Assembly: GCF_021134715.1 (NCBI RefSeq)
Contig: NC_060022.1
Span: forward strand, 4,035,001 to 4,099,000
Direction of reading: 5' to 3'
Source of the DNA: Daphnia pulex
Taxonomy: Eukaryota; Arthropoda; Branchiopoda; Diplostraca; Daphniidae
DNA: 64,000 nt
The notes below the pieces were generated by a model. That model saw nothing but the letters and a program-made list of their open reading frames with translations, was not told the origin of the DNA and ran no database searches. Position numbers and translations under genes: made by a program. This document shows, piece by piece, positions 28,116-47,330 of this stretch. How positions within the stretch are numbered: the stretch's first letter is position 1; each line of letters begins with the position of its first letter.

Positions 28116-30770
28116 CTGGCAGCAACAAAATTATCTACATGGCAGCAACGCAGCACGCATATTATAAATTATAACCGATTATAACCCAAATGAAATTAAT
28201 CTTCAGCATCAATGGAAATGCTGTATGAAAAACACGCAGAAAGAGACCTAAGAGAAAATTTGCATGAAACCCGCAAATTGTCTGAAAAACCTGGGGTGTT
28301 ATTAGTCCATAACAGCCCCCCCCCCCCAGGACCCTATTGGCAAAGAACTCAGAACACTTTAAACGTGAATCAAACTAATACTAATTAAATTTGATACGGC
28401 ACGATGGGGATCTACTTAGAAATCTAGCCTTCGTTTCTTTAAATTAGCAGTACAGAATCTAAAGATCCTCTGTTTTTTCCTCTCATTTGCTCGCGACCAT
28501 GATCGACAGATTTCATGTGTAATTTATTCAAAGCTTTTCTATCAGACCGTGTTAAAAGAGGATTATTACTAACACGTATTACTCAACAGCTATTTTTCTC
28601 CGAATCGTAATCCATCCGATACTCTGCACGGATAGCCAAAGCCTTTGCACGGATAACCAAAGACTCTGCACGGATAGCCAATGTCATTTGATACAGTTAA
28701 ATATATATTTAATATTTTGTCGTTATTTTGTTCATACTTTTGTGAAAAATTATTGGCCCTCCGTGCCAAAAAATTTTGACCATCCGTGCTATGTATAAGG
28801 ATGGTGGCAGTTATACCCATGGCAATAGGTATACATATAGGACGGATGGCCAAAAACTACCGGCCTACCGACAAGACAAGGAACCCCCATTCTTTTGGTT
28901 GAACTGTTCTTATTTTTTCGTCTATAAACACTGCCTCTTCTCAAAATGTAATTTAAAAAATACATTTCGACAATGCTGGACAAAAGGTTCAATTTAATTC
29001 TTTAGCAAATGGATACCAATAACCAATTATTCACATACCCAAAATTTATAAAAAAGGGGACTAAAATGATAACAAGATAACAAATGCACGAGAGTAGAGG
29101 ATGACTGAACATGAAGGTGTCAAGTTATTTTTCACCTTCGACTATTTTCTACCATTCATGATAGTGATGCAAGAAAAATTGGTAATAATTTCATCTCAGC
29201 AGAGAGATGGAAAGTCCGGGGCAGGTTAACCAGTACAAACTTCATCTCTTGAACACATATTTTCTGAGATGTTTATAATATTTCCTTCCCCTTAAATGTT
29301 TTTTTTTTAACCACATGTTTTATGACAGGGAACTGGTGGGTAACACCTAACACAGAGAATTACGATTGGGAAAAAATTTACTTACGTTAAACCCAGCGTG
29401 AACGGACTCTCTTGTGGAATGCTTGTTTTAATCAAACATTTCAATTACTCAAAATTTATATCCGTAAAACAGAATACTAAAATCAAACACTCTGTGCTGT
29501 GAATTCTACCGAAGTACCGAATCTACAACGTGCTACAACAGTGAACAGTAAAAGTAAATAAACAGTAAACAGCCGAAGCAGAAGCCGAACTTTGGTGAGC
29601 GTTGGGAAGCAGTGATGCCAAATTGCCAATATTATTTATTTATTATTTTTTTTTATATGAAAAAAATGTAACTGACTTGATTAATTCCTATTACCGGATG
29701 ACTAGCTGCTATTACTTATTATTTCTGTGAATAATATATAGAAGAAGTATATGTGGCGTTTCCGGGTAAAAGTTTACCGCAAAATGTTGCAAGCTTGCTC
29801 CATTTGCCATTTCATTTGTTCGGGACTGGACCACTTCGGCGTAATTTTTTTTTTTTAACGGCAAGTCTAGAGTTCAGATCTAGACTCAAGTCACAATAAC
29901 AGTGACTTCATGTTCGAAATCAAGCCCGAAATCCTTTTGTAAATTAACATCAAAGAAACGGTAATAGAACCAAATGTAATATTTGGTCCGTAACAGATTT
30001 GTGTATTCATCCTTATCGGTATGCATCTTCTGCACCCCTCGGCAGCACTTCATTATTATTCAACAGTTGAAAAAGCAATTTTAAAGGATTCATGAAAACA
30101 AAGAATGAATTGGTCTTGAATAAATTATTATCGATTGTTCAATTTAGAAAAAGAAACAAGGGAAATCAGTTTATTAAGAATTGTGGGTAACTGTCGAGAA
30201 AGATAAGGGCATAAAACCCAAGTTGACTCGTTCGACAGCTTTTACAGAATCGAAATCATTAGCGCGAATTATATGGCCTGAGGATAGTTAAGACGAGCTT
30301 ACGTGCGTCTTTAATTCATCGATGTAGAAATTAAATAGAGAGTACGGGGAGGAAGAGAGACAAATTGCCAAGAAAGAAATCATGCAATTTTTTGCATGGA
30401 ACACATAAACACATGAACGGCGCCTAGAGGTAACCAAAATTGCGCATAAACAATAAAATTAATTGTTCAAAAGAAACGGTTCTCATCTTTTAGTAAGGCT
30501 TTGTATCCACGTTTTGTTAGCCTTCCAACTATGAACCAATTCAATTATTCAAACGGCAGACGGGCAGTGATGAGCACTATGCTTCAACGATAATAACTCT
30601 GAGCAATCGGAACACAAATGGTACGTTGTTTAAGTGGATAGGAGAAGGAAAGTCATTAGTTAAGCCCTCTTAGGCAGAATGGCGCTCACTGGTGCATATA
30701 TGGAAGACGGCCTAGTGATTTCAAAATAAATAAATAATGGGATAGGCAAAATCACATAAATCTTTAAAGA
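28116..30770. other. Intergenic region with Dot1 3' flank
   Basis: No gene supported. It contains a C12 run (28,316-28,327), a three-unit 21-bp repeat (28,622-28,684) and a short hairpin GTCTAGAGTTCAGATCTAGAC near 29,866. The right-hand part probably contains the Dot1 3' UTR; a minus-strand AATAAA at 30,170-30,175 is a candidate poly(A) signal. Confidence 0.4.
28622..28684. repeat. Three tandem 21-bp units
   Basis: The units begin at 28,622, 28,643 and 28,664 with core TGCACGGATARCCAA. In one minus-strand frame this reads GYPCRxF repeated. The frame is short (87 codons) with no supporting splice sites, so it is noted as a repeat rather than a gene. Confidence 0.7.
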
Positions 30771-37918
<7,148 letters not shown>

Positions 37919-39523
37919 AATGTAACACTTCAGTTAAGCAGGCGAATATTGTAAACAATTGAGGTAAGCAGGATCGAAAACACACGCTTAGACGTTTGTA
38001 CAAATAAAAATCCTCAAGGGCAGATTTGATTTTTGAAAATTTACGCCAATTATAAGATCCTAAACCTAATGGAGGATCTCAACAGAATCCCAAAATGCTG
38101 GCTGAGATACTTTTCTCATTTATCTCAACATTTTCGATCAAAACAAGTCTCACAGCTAAATCAAAGCACACTCAAAGGAATTACAGTAAGCGTTACAACA
38201 GGCCGCGCCATCTTCGGTTTGGATGGAGTAGCGAGACAAGTACCCTACAGCGTTGCCTCTCAGTCTCGACATTGACCCTCAAGAGGGAATGACCGAACAG
38301 AGAACGTAATTTATTCCGTCAAAGGGAAATCACTGATCTTTAGAACTTTGCTTTGTTAAGCTCCCATACTTTTCACACGCTGATATTCACAAATACCAAT
38401 GCAAATAGTGTAATATGACATGAATCAGTTGGTTAATACTATTTTGGAATGAGAATTGTATGGTTTTTATCTGTATTCATCTCATAGTCGTCAACATATT
38501 AAATTTTTTCTCATAATTACGTTTACGTTCATGGAAGCATGATACTTATCATCCTTGAGATAAGATTATTTTACTCATTTTGTATTATTTTTTTTTTTTT
38601 TTTGCTATAAGATTGTTCCGCCATAATAAGAAAACTGCAACCTTCCTCTTTGTTATTGTCGTCAACGGGAAAGAACATGCCATTTCTTGTTTTGGTTGCC
38701 TTCAATCCATGAATGACGTGCCCAAAAACGGAAAGAGCCCTTTTGCCCGGTCGATGACTCTAGCTGGAAAAGCTATCTCTAGCTGGAATCTTATTTTTCC
38801 CCTTCTTGTATTGGGAAACAAAGGTGAGAGTCGGTCAGCCACGCCTTTTTCCTCATGTGCCGACTTGCATCTCACGGTTGGTCTCCGCAGGGGGTTCAGA
38901 CGTCACCTTGTGACAAGAGCTCGTACGAATGTTTCGCCCTATGGACCTACTAGGGGTCTCTAGTAGACTCTGCTAGTCTGTTGATGAGTACAAAAAAATT
39001 ATTTTCAAAAATTCTCTTAGAATTAGACATTTCGATATATTTTAAAGTATTTAGGTTGTTTAATGAATTCCTCCATGCCAGTAAATTTTTACTGTTTAAT
39101 AAAAATTGGTTGCTTTGAATTCAGAAGAGTTGAATGAAATTCTAATCATTCTTAGTAATGGACCGATTCCCTACCCCGATTCCCGACCGAACTACACTAC
39201 ATTATTTACACGTTTATACTTTTCGTCTAATTAATTCTTATGAGTGAAATTGGTATGTACACAGTATGCCTATACGTATTATCCAAACAGTTAGGCGTTA
39301 TTGGAGCCATCATAATTAATTTGGGTCGATCAAGAGGTAATTTTGTGTGGATTCTGTAGGGTGCTGCTGAGAAGACCAGATATGGGGACCACCAAAAAGG
39401 CCGGATGAAATTATGTTAAATCTTGACTTTGATTCGGCATTGACCCAGGTCCTAAATTTACTGATCTGCATCGCCTGTCACAAATGGTTTAGTTTCCGAG
39501 TAATAAAACTGCTATAACGCAAG
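37919..39523. other. Dot1 upstream region; no gene seen
   Basis: The Dot1 promoter should lie at the left end (transcription leftwards). An open frame at 38,580-38,963 starts in a T20-like tract and shows no domain or splice support. The right end is probably 3' flank of the LDLRa gene. Confidence 0.4.
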
Positions 39524-41461
39524 TTACCTTTTCTTAATGTAGGTTGAGCCTTGCATAAGTACGGCAGTAGTGAATGCTAATCCTGCGAGTCCTCCGATGG
39601 CCACCGCAAGCCAAAAACAAAAAAGGTTTAAAAATCCAAGAGTGACTTCTTCTTCCTTGTCCATAAGTAAGCTGTCGACAGCGAGAGAATGATCTTTTTC
39701 TTCTTCTGTCTCAACAGCAATTGAATTGTTAACTGATCCTATTGTTGATTGAGCAATTTCTTCTTCATCCATAGAAAATGTACTTGATAATGTTGGCACA
39801 GGCTCTGGTGTAGTTGTCAATCTTGAAGGCAATATCGGAGCTAAATTATTTTTACCAAAATCAAATGTTAGAATGAGAAAGGTAAACAAGTATTAACTCT
39901 TATAACGTACCTTTTGAAACGAATATGTTTGTCAACTGATTTTTGGTTCTTCTGCGGCATCCTTCTTCATCTGAACCGTCTAGACAATTTTTCCTACCGT
40001 CGCAACGTAACGATGCGCGAATTAAAGTTGTATTGTCGGCGCAATTAAACTTTCGATAGTAACACAGCGTCCACTTAATTTTGAATAATTCAGCATGAAA
40101 TGATATCGCATTACTATACAGTCCCCTCCATAAGTATGGGATCACCCCGCGCCGTTCCATAAGGCGGCGTGTATTTTTCATTTGGGTTTTTCGGGTGGCA
40201 AAAATCGAAAAAATGACATAAATTCACCAAACTTGGGATTTATGTCATTTTACGTCTTTTCTATTGTCTGAATTTTTTTCAGATTTTTTCCCCTATTTTT
40301 TATGCCTAGAAAAGTGGCGCACAAAGTATCGGATCACTCCGACGGCGGCCGTGTTGTCTTATGGCGCAAATGGGCTTTTCATATTGCTTTTTATATAATT
40401 AATTTTCTAGAAGGAATTTTTATTTTCAAACCGTGTATACTATACCCTTTCATAAATTTACTGTCAGTTTTTCATGATGATATGAATTATTTTCGAATTT
40501 TCCCAGATTTATTAATTTCCCCAGTTGCTAAAATAAGAGACTACAGAAGAGTTCATTTAGGGTTTACAACCTCTATCAGCTGGCGTAGGCCGGAAAATTA
40601 GTGTCGTTTCTATACACCACTGGCGCTCTGCTTCCTTTTTTACTTAAGGGGCGTATAGAAACGACACTAATTTTCCGGCCTACGGCAGGCGATAGAGGTT
40701 GCAAACCCTAAATGAACTCTTCTGTAGTCTCTTATTTTAGCAACTGGGGAAATTAATAAATCTGGGAAAATTCGGAAATGGTTCCGATCATAATGGAAAT
40801 TTTACAGTTAATTTATAAAAGGGAAATGTAAAAAGGGTTTGAATATAAAAATTCCTTCTTAAAAATTAAATATATAAAAAGCAATATAAAAAGCCCATTT
40901 GCGCCATAAGACAACACGGCCGCCGTCGGAGTGATCCGATACTTTGTGCGCCACTTTTCTAGGCATAAAAAATAGGGGAATAAATCTGAAAAAAATTCAG
41001 ACAATAGAAAAGACGTAAAATGACATAAATCCCAAGTTTGGTGAATTTATGTCATTTTTTCGATTTTTGCCACCCGAAAAACCCATATGAAAAATACACG
41101 CCGCCTTATGGAACGGCGCGGGGTGATCCCATACTTATGGAGGGGACTGTAATTCCAATTTTACCTTCTCGTCCGATCCGTCCTCACAATCCATTCGGCC
41201 GTCGCACAGATACGTCGAAGGAATACACTGACTCAAATCAGAGCAGACGGACAAACCAGCTGTGCAATTAAGTTGACCTTTTCAAAGAAAACATTTTAAA
41301 AATGCTTATTAGATAAAATAGCGATATTGTTTTTTTTTTCCGATTTTTGTATTACTCATGAATTCGTCATCACTAAGAAATGAACCGTGGGAAAAACCTA
41401 AACATCCGAAAGAAATAATGGCAATTAGTTTGAAAGGATAGGTCTTGTTCGTTATTGGCAT
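39524..41461 (-). CDS. Small LDL-receptor class A, single-pass membrane protein, 4 exons
   Basis: CDS complement(join(39524..39840, 39911..40073, 41165..41277, 41356..41461)), 232 aa, phases 1, 0, 1 consistent. A signal peptide (about 1-25, [17 protein letters not shown]) precedes an LDLRa module with [16 protein letters not shown] and DCEDGSDE. A second, imperfect module has [17 protein letters not shown] and DGSDEEGC; it lacks the third cysteine, where LIR replaces the usual CIP. A Thr/Ser/Glu-rich stalk follows, then a transmembrane helix (about 198-222) and a short basic cytosolic end (YIKKR). It is likely a type I surface protein with Ca2+-binding modules; ligand unknown. The acceptor of exon 3 could alternatively be at 40,049, which would drop eight residues. 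The second intron carries a foldback transposon. Confidence 0.75.
40119..41149. mobile_element. Tc1/mariner-like foldback MITE inside an intron
   Basis: A 1,031-bp near-perfect palindrome. The left arm is 40,119-40,614 and the right arm 40,654-41,149, 496 bp each, around a 39-base loop. Ends are CAGTCCCCTCCATAAGTATG and its inverse, flanked by TA on both sides (40,117-40,118 and 41,150-41,151). This is the expected TA target duplication for Tc1/mariner-type elements, whose ends often read CAGT...CATAAGTAT. No transposase frame is present. It lies in the LDLRa gene intron 40,074-41,164; without element and one TA the intron would be 58 bp. Confidence 0.9.
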
Positions 41462-42422
41462 TTTGCTAAATGGACCTTCAATCTCCAAGCACGTCTAATA
41501 TTCCACAAAACAGGCACTAGCATTATACTCAGAAGTAAAGCTATAACTAGCAATCCCAATCTATGAGTTGCCTGTTGCCAGAAAATGTAAATTTCATGCA
41601 GGAATCGATACGAGCATCCTGCTAAAAATTTTTGATGAAATCCTCACATCCGTTTGATATGCATTTTATCCATGAACTCCAGTCAAATTCGAACTGTTGC
41701 CTGTTGATATTAAACAAGATTTAAATTTTAAAACGGTTAGATTTGAAGTAAAATGGTTGGTTTTCCTCTATCTCATGTTGCTTTGCCACATTGGAGTTTA
41801 TATGCTATTGACATAATTCGATTGTGAACAAAAGGGGAGATTTTTTAAGCGTTACTAGCTTGTTGTTCAAATAAAAAATACACGGCACATGTCTCGTAAT
41901 TCTCACGACTGGTGGCCGTGATAAGATTTTGAACTTTGTTTTATATCTTGCGACACACTTCAGTCGATCGAGTTTCCAAACTTTACGTGACGTAATGTAA
42001 CATTCACTATACAAGCGAAGCGAATGCATGACGTGGTCCTAAATCGCAGAATCATCAAATGAAAACGATACACTTGAAGGGTATTTAAATCGAAATAGTT
42101 AAACTCACAATATCTGTTGTAGCCATTACTGGAACGTTCGTGAAACAGCTTAAGGTCGACAAAAAAATTGTCAGTCTTTATATTGAGATACACCAGTTTA
42201 CCTACTTTCAAGGTAAAGCACGTAAAACCATCGTGTCATCCGATAAACCGTTGCATTGGTCAGTTGAGGCAATCACCGCGGGATCGAGCTTATCTCCCAT
42301 TTCTCTCTATAGGGAATGGTGAGTTGCTGTTTTTCACCAACGGCGTGAGCACTACTACTTTTCTTTTCTTGTTTCAGGTCGAATGTTCTGTCGCAAAACT
42401 GCAGAGCAACAAATAATACGAC
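41462..42422. other. Head-to-head promoter interval and RING-gene 5' UTR
   Basis: This interval lies between the LDLRa gene (leftwards) and the RING gene (rightwards). A likely 5' UTR intron of the RING gene is 42,319-42,377 (AATG|GTGAGT ... GTTTCAG), 59 bp, which puts exon 1 upstream of 42,318. No other gene is supported. Confidence 0.5.
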
Positions 42423-44556
42423 ATGGAATTTTTTGAATTCTCTAGTGATGCTCTTTACCCTTCACTTAATAACAACGATTTAATCATGCAGCCATTGGAA
42501 ACAACGAATTCTTTAAGTGCACAACCAATAGAGGAGATTCCTCGATCTCAAACTGAAACGAATTGGACTTATGTAAGTGAACTATATGACATATTTAACT
42601 GTTTAAAAAAACAACCTCAAAAAGTTCAAATTTTTACTTTTTATCATAGTGTAACAAGCTTAATTATTATATTTCGTTAACAAAACGAAATGGGAATTAA
42701 TTTCTATCACAAAATTAAAAGAAACATTAATATTTTCTGTTAGAATTCTACCGAGTTTGTTATGGAGAATATTGCACGTACGCAACAAACAGTACCCCAC
42801 CCAGTTACATCAGCAGTGACGTCATCCAATTTGAACGATTGGGTATCATCCAATTCGGACAGTGTGAGCGGCTCAGTTTACAATGTACAAGGAATGACGG
42901 AAACGTCCACGAACTATTCTCCGTCATACCTACGATATGGTATGCGTCAGCAATCTCAATTTCCAGAAAATGTGACGACTGCAACGACATACAGCCCTGT
43001 CACGCAAGAGATCAGACCGGTAGCTGTTTGGGCTCAGCAGTATCCTGAATCCCAATCAATCTCGAGAAATACCAATATCCGATTGGCTCGAAGTCGACAG
43101 CAAAATCCTTACTTTCGAGGAGTACCAACTTCGACACTACATCAGGCAAGGCCACTAGCAGAGGGCACTGCGATTTCTAGACATCAACAACAAACTACTT
43201 TCAACAACCCAGCAAACACTTTGGCATCCAATTCAGGTCAAACGTTATTGCCCCAAACTCAGCGGCATCAAGAGAACTTTGCATTCGTCAGCAGTATACC
43301 AGAAAATCAAGTGATAAGAGCTCAACCGGGACAAGAGACACAAGTTACGACAGTAAACCATTCAGTTGAAGTAGCGATGGGAGATGGTAATGTTTCACAG
43401 AATTTGGCGAACGTGACAATGCAACATCAATCACAGGTCCAGACTGAGTCCGGGAGTTCAGTAATACCTGAAACTTCTGGAATGGACGGTCTAGATAGAT
43501 CCACACTGCCTGTTCAGCAAGTTCTCCGTCAACTCGTAGAGACAATTAAGTCACCAAACTGCACGGCTGAACAACAGTATCAAGCGGTACGAATCCTGCG
43601 TAGTGATCCTAGACTGATGGCAGCTTTTCTACAGATGAGACAGCGATCGGCATCCAGTCATGGCAACACGTCCAATATTTCTAATGTGACGACAAATCAA
43701 CATCAACAATCGGGAGCGGCTTACAGGACTACGCCAAATATGACAGAGCATATGAAATTCCCGTGGATGATGACTGGAGGCTCTGTGAGGGTTACATCGT
43801 CGGCAGTTCCTCATTATAATTCTTATGCCGTTGGAGCAATGCAAAATCAAGACAATAGCCAACAGCCCAACATCAGCAGCCAGGGCGAAATGACTTCCTC
43901 TAGTACTTATGCTGGATATCCAACCCATACGGAAACGGAAAGATTGGACACCTCATCTTGGAATAATAATCAACCATCCAGTTCTTCTTCGACCTATTTA
44001 CCTCTCGAGATCAGTAGTGCAGGACAAGATGTAATCAACAAAGGAGGTTTATCCGGAATGGCCAATTCTGCAACTGAACCAGGAGTAACGGCCATTTTGC
44101 AACTAGCCGCCGCTCGGCAATTGATTGTGCAGGCTTCCGCATCTGCAGCCGCCGCTGGAGCAAAGAGTTTGAGCCAGACGCTAAACGACCGAACTCTAAG
44201 CCTCGATCGTGTGGTAAAAAAGCTATTGGACTGATTTGAATATAATTTTATAAATATGCATCCGGGAAATTTACAACTTATCTTATCCTCGTTGTTATTC
44301 ATAGATGAGTGCCCATTGCCCTTCGTTTCTACATGGCGGACGTACGCAAATGAAAGCTCTGTTGTCTCTAAAGTCTTCTGCGAATTCCCAGTTATCGGCT
44401 CCCCGTATTCCGACGTGCTCAATTTGCCTCGATAAACTGGTGTCGACCATACTACTTCCCTGTGGTCATTTCTTCTGCGAGACTTGTGCTCCAAAAATCG
44501 AAAAATGTGGACTTTGCAGAGAGTTAATCACAAATAAACATCGAGTCTACTTCTAG
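42423..44556 (+). CDS. C-terminal RING-finger protein, probable E3 ubiquitin ligase, 3 coding exons
   Basis: CDS join(42423..42572, 42744..44213, 44305..44556), 623 aa, all phase 0. The start follows GACATGG. The large middle exon would run to a TGA at 44,234, but splicing at GTG|GTAAAA to ATTCATAG|ATGAGT adds a compact RING finger. That finger has CSICLDKL, LPCGHFFC, CAPKIEKCGLC and ends RVYF at the C-terminus (about 578-623), a C3HC4-type arrangement. The rest is low-complexity, rich in Ser, Thr, Gln and Asn; a helical segment LRQLVETIKSPNC..QQYQAVRILRSDPRL lies near 300. A candidate AATAAA is at 44,660. I do not recognise an orthologue; the ligase role rests on the RING alone. Confidence 0.8.
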
Positions 44557-45112
44557 AAAAATTTAATGATTTTAAATCTTATTAGTTCATCAATCAAAAT
44601 TCAAAACAAAATTGTTGTAGCTATAGGCCCACCAGCCTCACGTTGCTTGATATGATTACAATAAACAAAATTATTTTACATGATTACCCTATACAACGAG
44701 GAGGTGACGGTGTAGCGGCAAGTCCCTCTTGGTCAAAAAAATTATCAGATTGTTGTACTTTGCTTGACGTGTTTATAGTTCAAATATTTTCGAAAGTTAA
44801 CGGTTTACCCACAGACAAAGTTGTGAGGTACCAAAAACAAAACGAATCTGATCAGCTGTCATTCAACAAATGAGATTTTTAGTGAATCCAAACTGAGAAA
44901 AAACAAAAAGGGAGGGAGAAAACAGTGCAGTCTACTAGTCAACCTAGCTCAGGAATAAACGTACTCCGTGACTACGTAATAATTTATAGATAAATCTAAT
45001 GAAACATATAAACAAAATGGCGATGATAATAATCAACGCCACTAAAAATTGTCAAAAGGAAGAAGAGATCAATTTTGTCAAACCTTTATGTCTGGGAAAT
45101 ACAGCCAGGCAT
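44557..45112. other. Intergenic region, start of a segment duplicated at the right edge
   Basis: This holds the RING gene 3' UTR and then the 3' flank of the Cys-rich peptide gene. From about 44,750 the sequence is recognisably related to 63,200-63,480, e.g. ACTTTGCTTGA and CAGACAAAGTT.TGAGGTAC. Confidence 0.5.
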
Positions 45113-45823
45113 CTAGAGTTGCTCCATCCATCCGCTGAAGAGTTGAATGACTCCAGACGGGATAGGGTAAAGGGGGCCCTCGTGAACGTGAATACACCCA
45201 CATTCACATGGACGAAAGAGAGATCCGTTACTCGGTTGACAATGCATTTTGCATTCCAATGCAATGGGATGCTTTTTATCTAAAAGTAAAATAGAAAATG
45301 GGTTAAGAAAAGATGTTGACAGAAACAACAAGTCAGGAAAGTTGAAAGAGACACTGGGTAAACGCTTATTGTTAATAAATGGGAGAATTTAAGGTTTACA
45401 TGTAATACACTACATGATGCAGGTAATGCAGCATTCAAATATCTGTAGGTCACAGCTAGGTCAATAAAAGTAAAAGGAAATCGTTACCCAAGCGATTATC
45501 CTGAGATTGTTGCTGATGGTGACAGGTTAACACCTACACGAGAAAAACTTGCATATTGTGTGGTTTTATGATGGCTGGCTCTGGCTTCAAATCTGAAAAA
45601 AAGAAAAGGTTACATAGTAGAGAAACAAACTGCCACACATACAACGGGGAATGCATGATAATCAATTCTAGCAAGGAACTAACAATACACAATTGTGGAA
45701 CAGAGTTTTAAAACTCTATGTGCAAGCTCCCAAAATCATTGCATTTGTTTTCTTTGTTTTGTTTACCTGAGAAACAGCATGCTGGAGTGGAGACTGGAGA
45801 GCATAGAGAATCACGACTGCCAT
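45113..45823 (-). CDS. Small secreted Cys-rich peptide, unrecognised family, 3 exons
   Basis: Candidate CDS complement(join(45113..45279, 45488..45533, 45767..45823)), 89 aa, phases 0 and 1 consistent. Exon 1 codes a short hydrophobic leader (MAVVILYALQSPLQHAVSQ). Exon 2 contributes VLTCHHQQQSQDNRL. Exon 3 supplies KKHPIALECKMHCQPSNG, then SLFRPCECGCIHVHEGP and an LFSGWMEQL end. Six cysteines in total, four of them in CxxxC and CECGC patterns, suggest a disulphide-stabilised extracellular peptide. The leader is weaker than a typical signal peptide, so exon 1 may be elsewhere. A paralogous copy with stops lies at 63,459-63,826. No function is assigned. Confidence 0.45.
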
Positions 45824-46480
45824 ATTTTATTTTGTTCTGCTATTTATTTTCATGCAGCCACTTAGGCTACACTTTTCCAAGCCAGTCTTACCTTCAGTTT
45901 TCTTTTTTTTAAATATCTGATCCTTCGTCTCCTTTTGCTTTGCTGTGTACCGTGTAGGCCTACTCACTTACCATCACTTACTAAACGAAATGCAGACGAC
46001 TCAAGTATTCTTTAACCACGTTTTGTATAAGATATCGATATTAAAAATCCCTACCCACCTGACACCAACTCCCCGCAAAAATCAAAGAAAATCAACCCCT
46101 TCCCTAAAACCAAACCGAAAAAAACACATGAAGAAAGCGGTTTGATCGCCAACGCTCACCATCCATGGACAGATTTGGATTATTTCAAATCCAATTGTTT
46201 CGTGTTGGCGGAACACAACCCTTTCTACTTCTAAAATTTTTCATTTTTAAAAAGAAGTTATTAGCGCGCCGACTGGAGGACGACGATTCACATTCGTTTT
46301 ACAATCATCATCAAATTTCTAAAAATGAGGTATAATGTTTTAACTATAATTTTTTATTTAATCATTGTATCATTAATTGCATATTTTGAACGCAAAAAAC
46401 AATTTATTTTTTAATCAATTATAAATTAATAAGTCACTTGACAGTTGACAACTTCCTGTTTGACGGTTTGAAGCAGAAGT
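45824..46480. other. Intergenic, nothing supported
   Basis: Upstream region of the Cys-rich peptide gene (read leftwards). An open frame at 45,945-46,145 has no protein signature. Confidence 0.4.
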
Positions 46481-46489
46481 TTATAAGAA

Positions 46490-47330
46490 TCTGCGTGTGT
46501 CCTTCTTCTTTCATTTTCCACTACGGTAATGGCAGCTGAGACGTCGAAAAATTTCGTGCAAAATTGATGTAAATAACCTGGTTAGTTCTTTTTAGTCAAT
46601 GGTTTATTTTAATTAATGTAAATTATGTAATTGAAATGAAGTTTTTCATTGGAAGCAGTCTTTATACGAACCCTTACTATGTGTACTGTAGATGTATGAA
46701 TAGCATGTAGTATTAGCATGCTGGTCTCACATATTTACTTAAAATGGTCATTTGTTGTACTTATTACAGGCGATGGTCAGATGATGGGCTGAAAGTTACC
46801 ATTTTTGTGCAATGTGCATCATTGTGTTCCAGGTTGGATGAGATCGCCCCAGGAGACAGCTATGTTGCTTGCTATCATCATACTATGATTGCCAATAAGC
46901 AGGATGTTAAATAAGGTATGATATTTTCTTTTATTGGTTTACACAAGCACTTGGTCAATAGAAAAAAATGTCAGAGCAGCTCTCAATGCTGATTTGACTG
47001 TGATAAAGTGCAAAATTATTTGAATGAATTCCAAAGCCAGCATTCATTTCAGTTGATGCTGGTCATTTCACCTCACTCACATTGCATCATTGCATTTATG
47101 AATAGTACTTGTTTTAATATATTTTTTTCTCTAAATTTTAACATTTTGGTTTGGTTCTTTAGATGCAGGCAGCTGACTCTGGGTGTTATTCTATTTGAAA
47201 TCTAGGTAACAAAGTAAACTTAACCACCTGAATATTTTTTTTTTGCTTTGATCTAGTTGTACTACATTAAGTGCTGTGTAACCATGTATGCAAGTGGAGA
47301 CAGAAAAATAAAATTATTGGAAGAAATTTG
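46490..47330 (+). ncRNA. Possible spliced transcript with TOP-like start (host-gene type)
   Basis: A pyrimidine-rich start CCTTCTTCTTTCATTTTCC near 46,501-46,519 resembles a 5' TOP tract. ACTACG|GTAATG and GAT|GTAAAT are possible donors. TTATTACAG (46,762-46,770) precedes an exon ending AAATAAG|GTATGA near 46,916. A poly(A) signal AATAAA is at 47,307-47,312. No long frame joins these exons, as in snoRNA host genes, but I could not identify box C/D or H/ACA RNAs in the introns with confidence. Confidence 0.25.

Noticed and set aside
38580-38963. 127-codon + strand frame
   Set aside because: Starts in a homopolymer T tract, no domain, no signal peptide or splice context.
40302-40601. 99-codon frame inside the foldback element
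   Set aside because: No transposase motifs; it is part of one inverted arm, and the element is non-autonomous.
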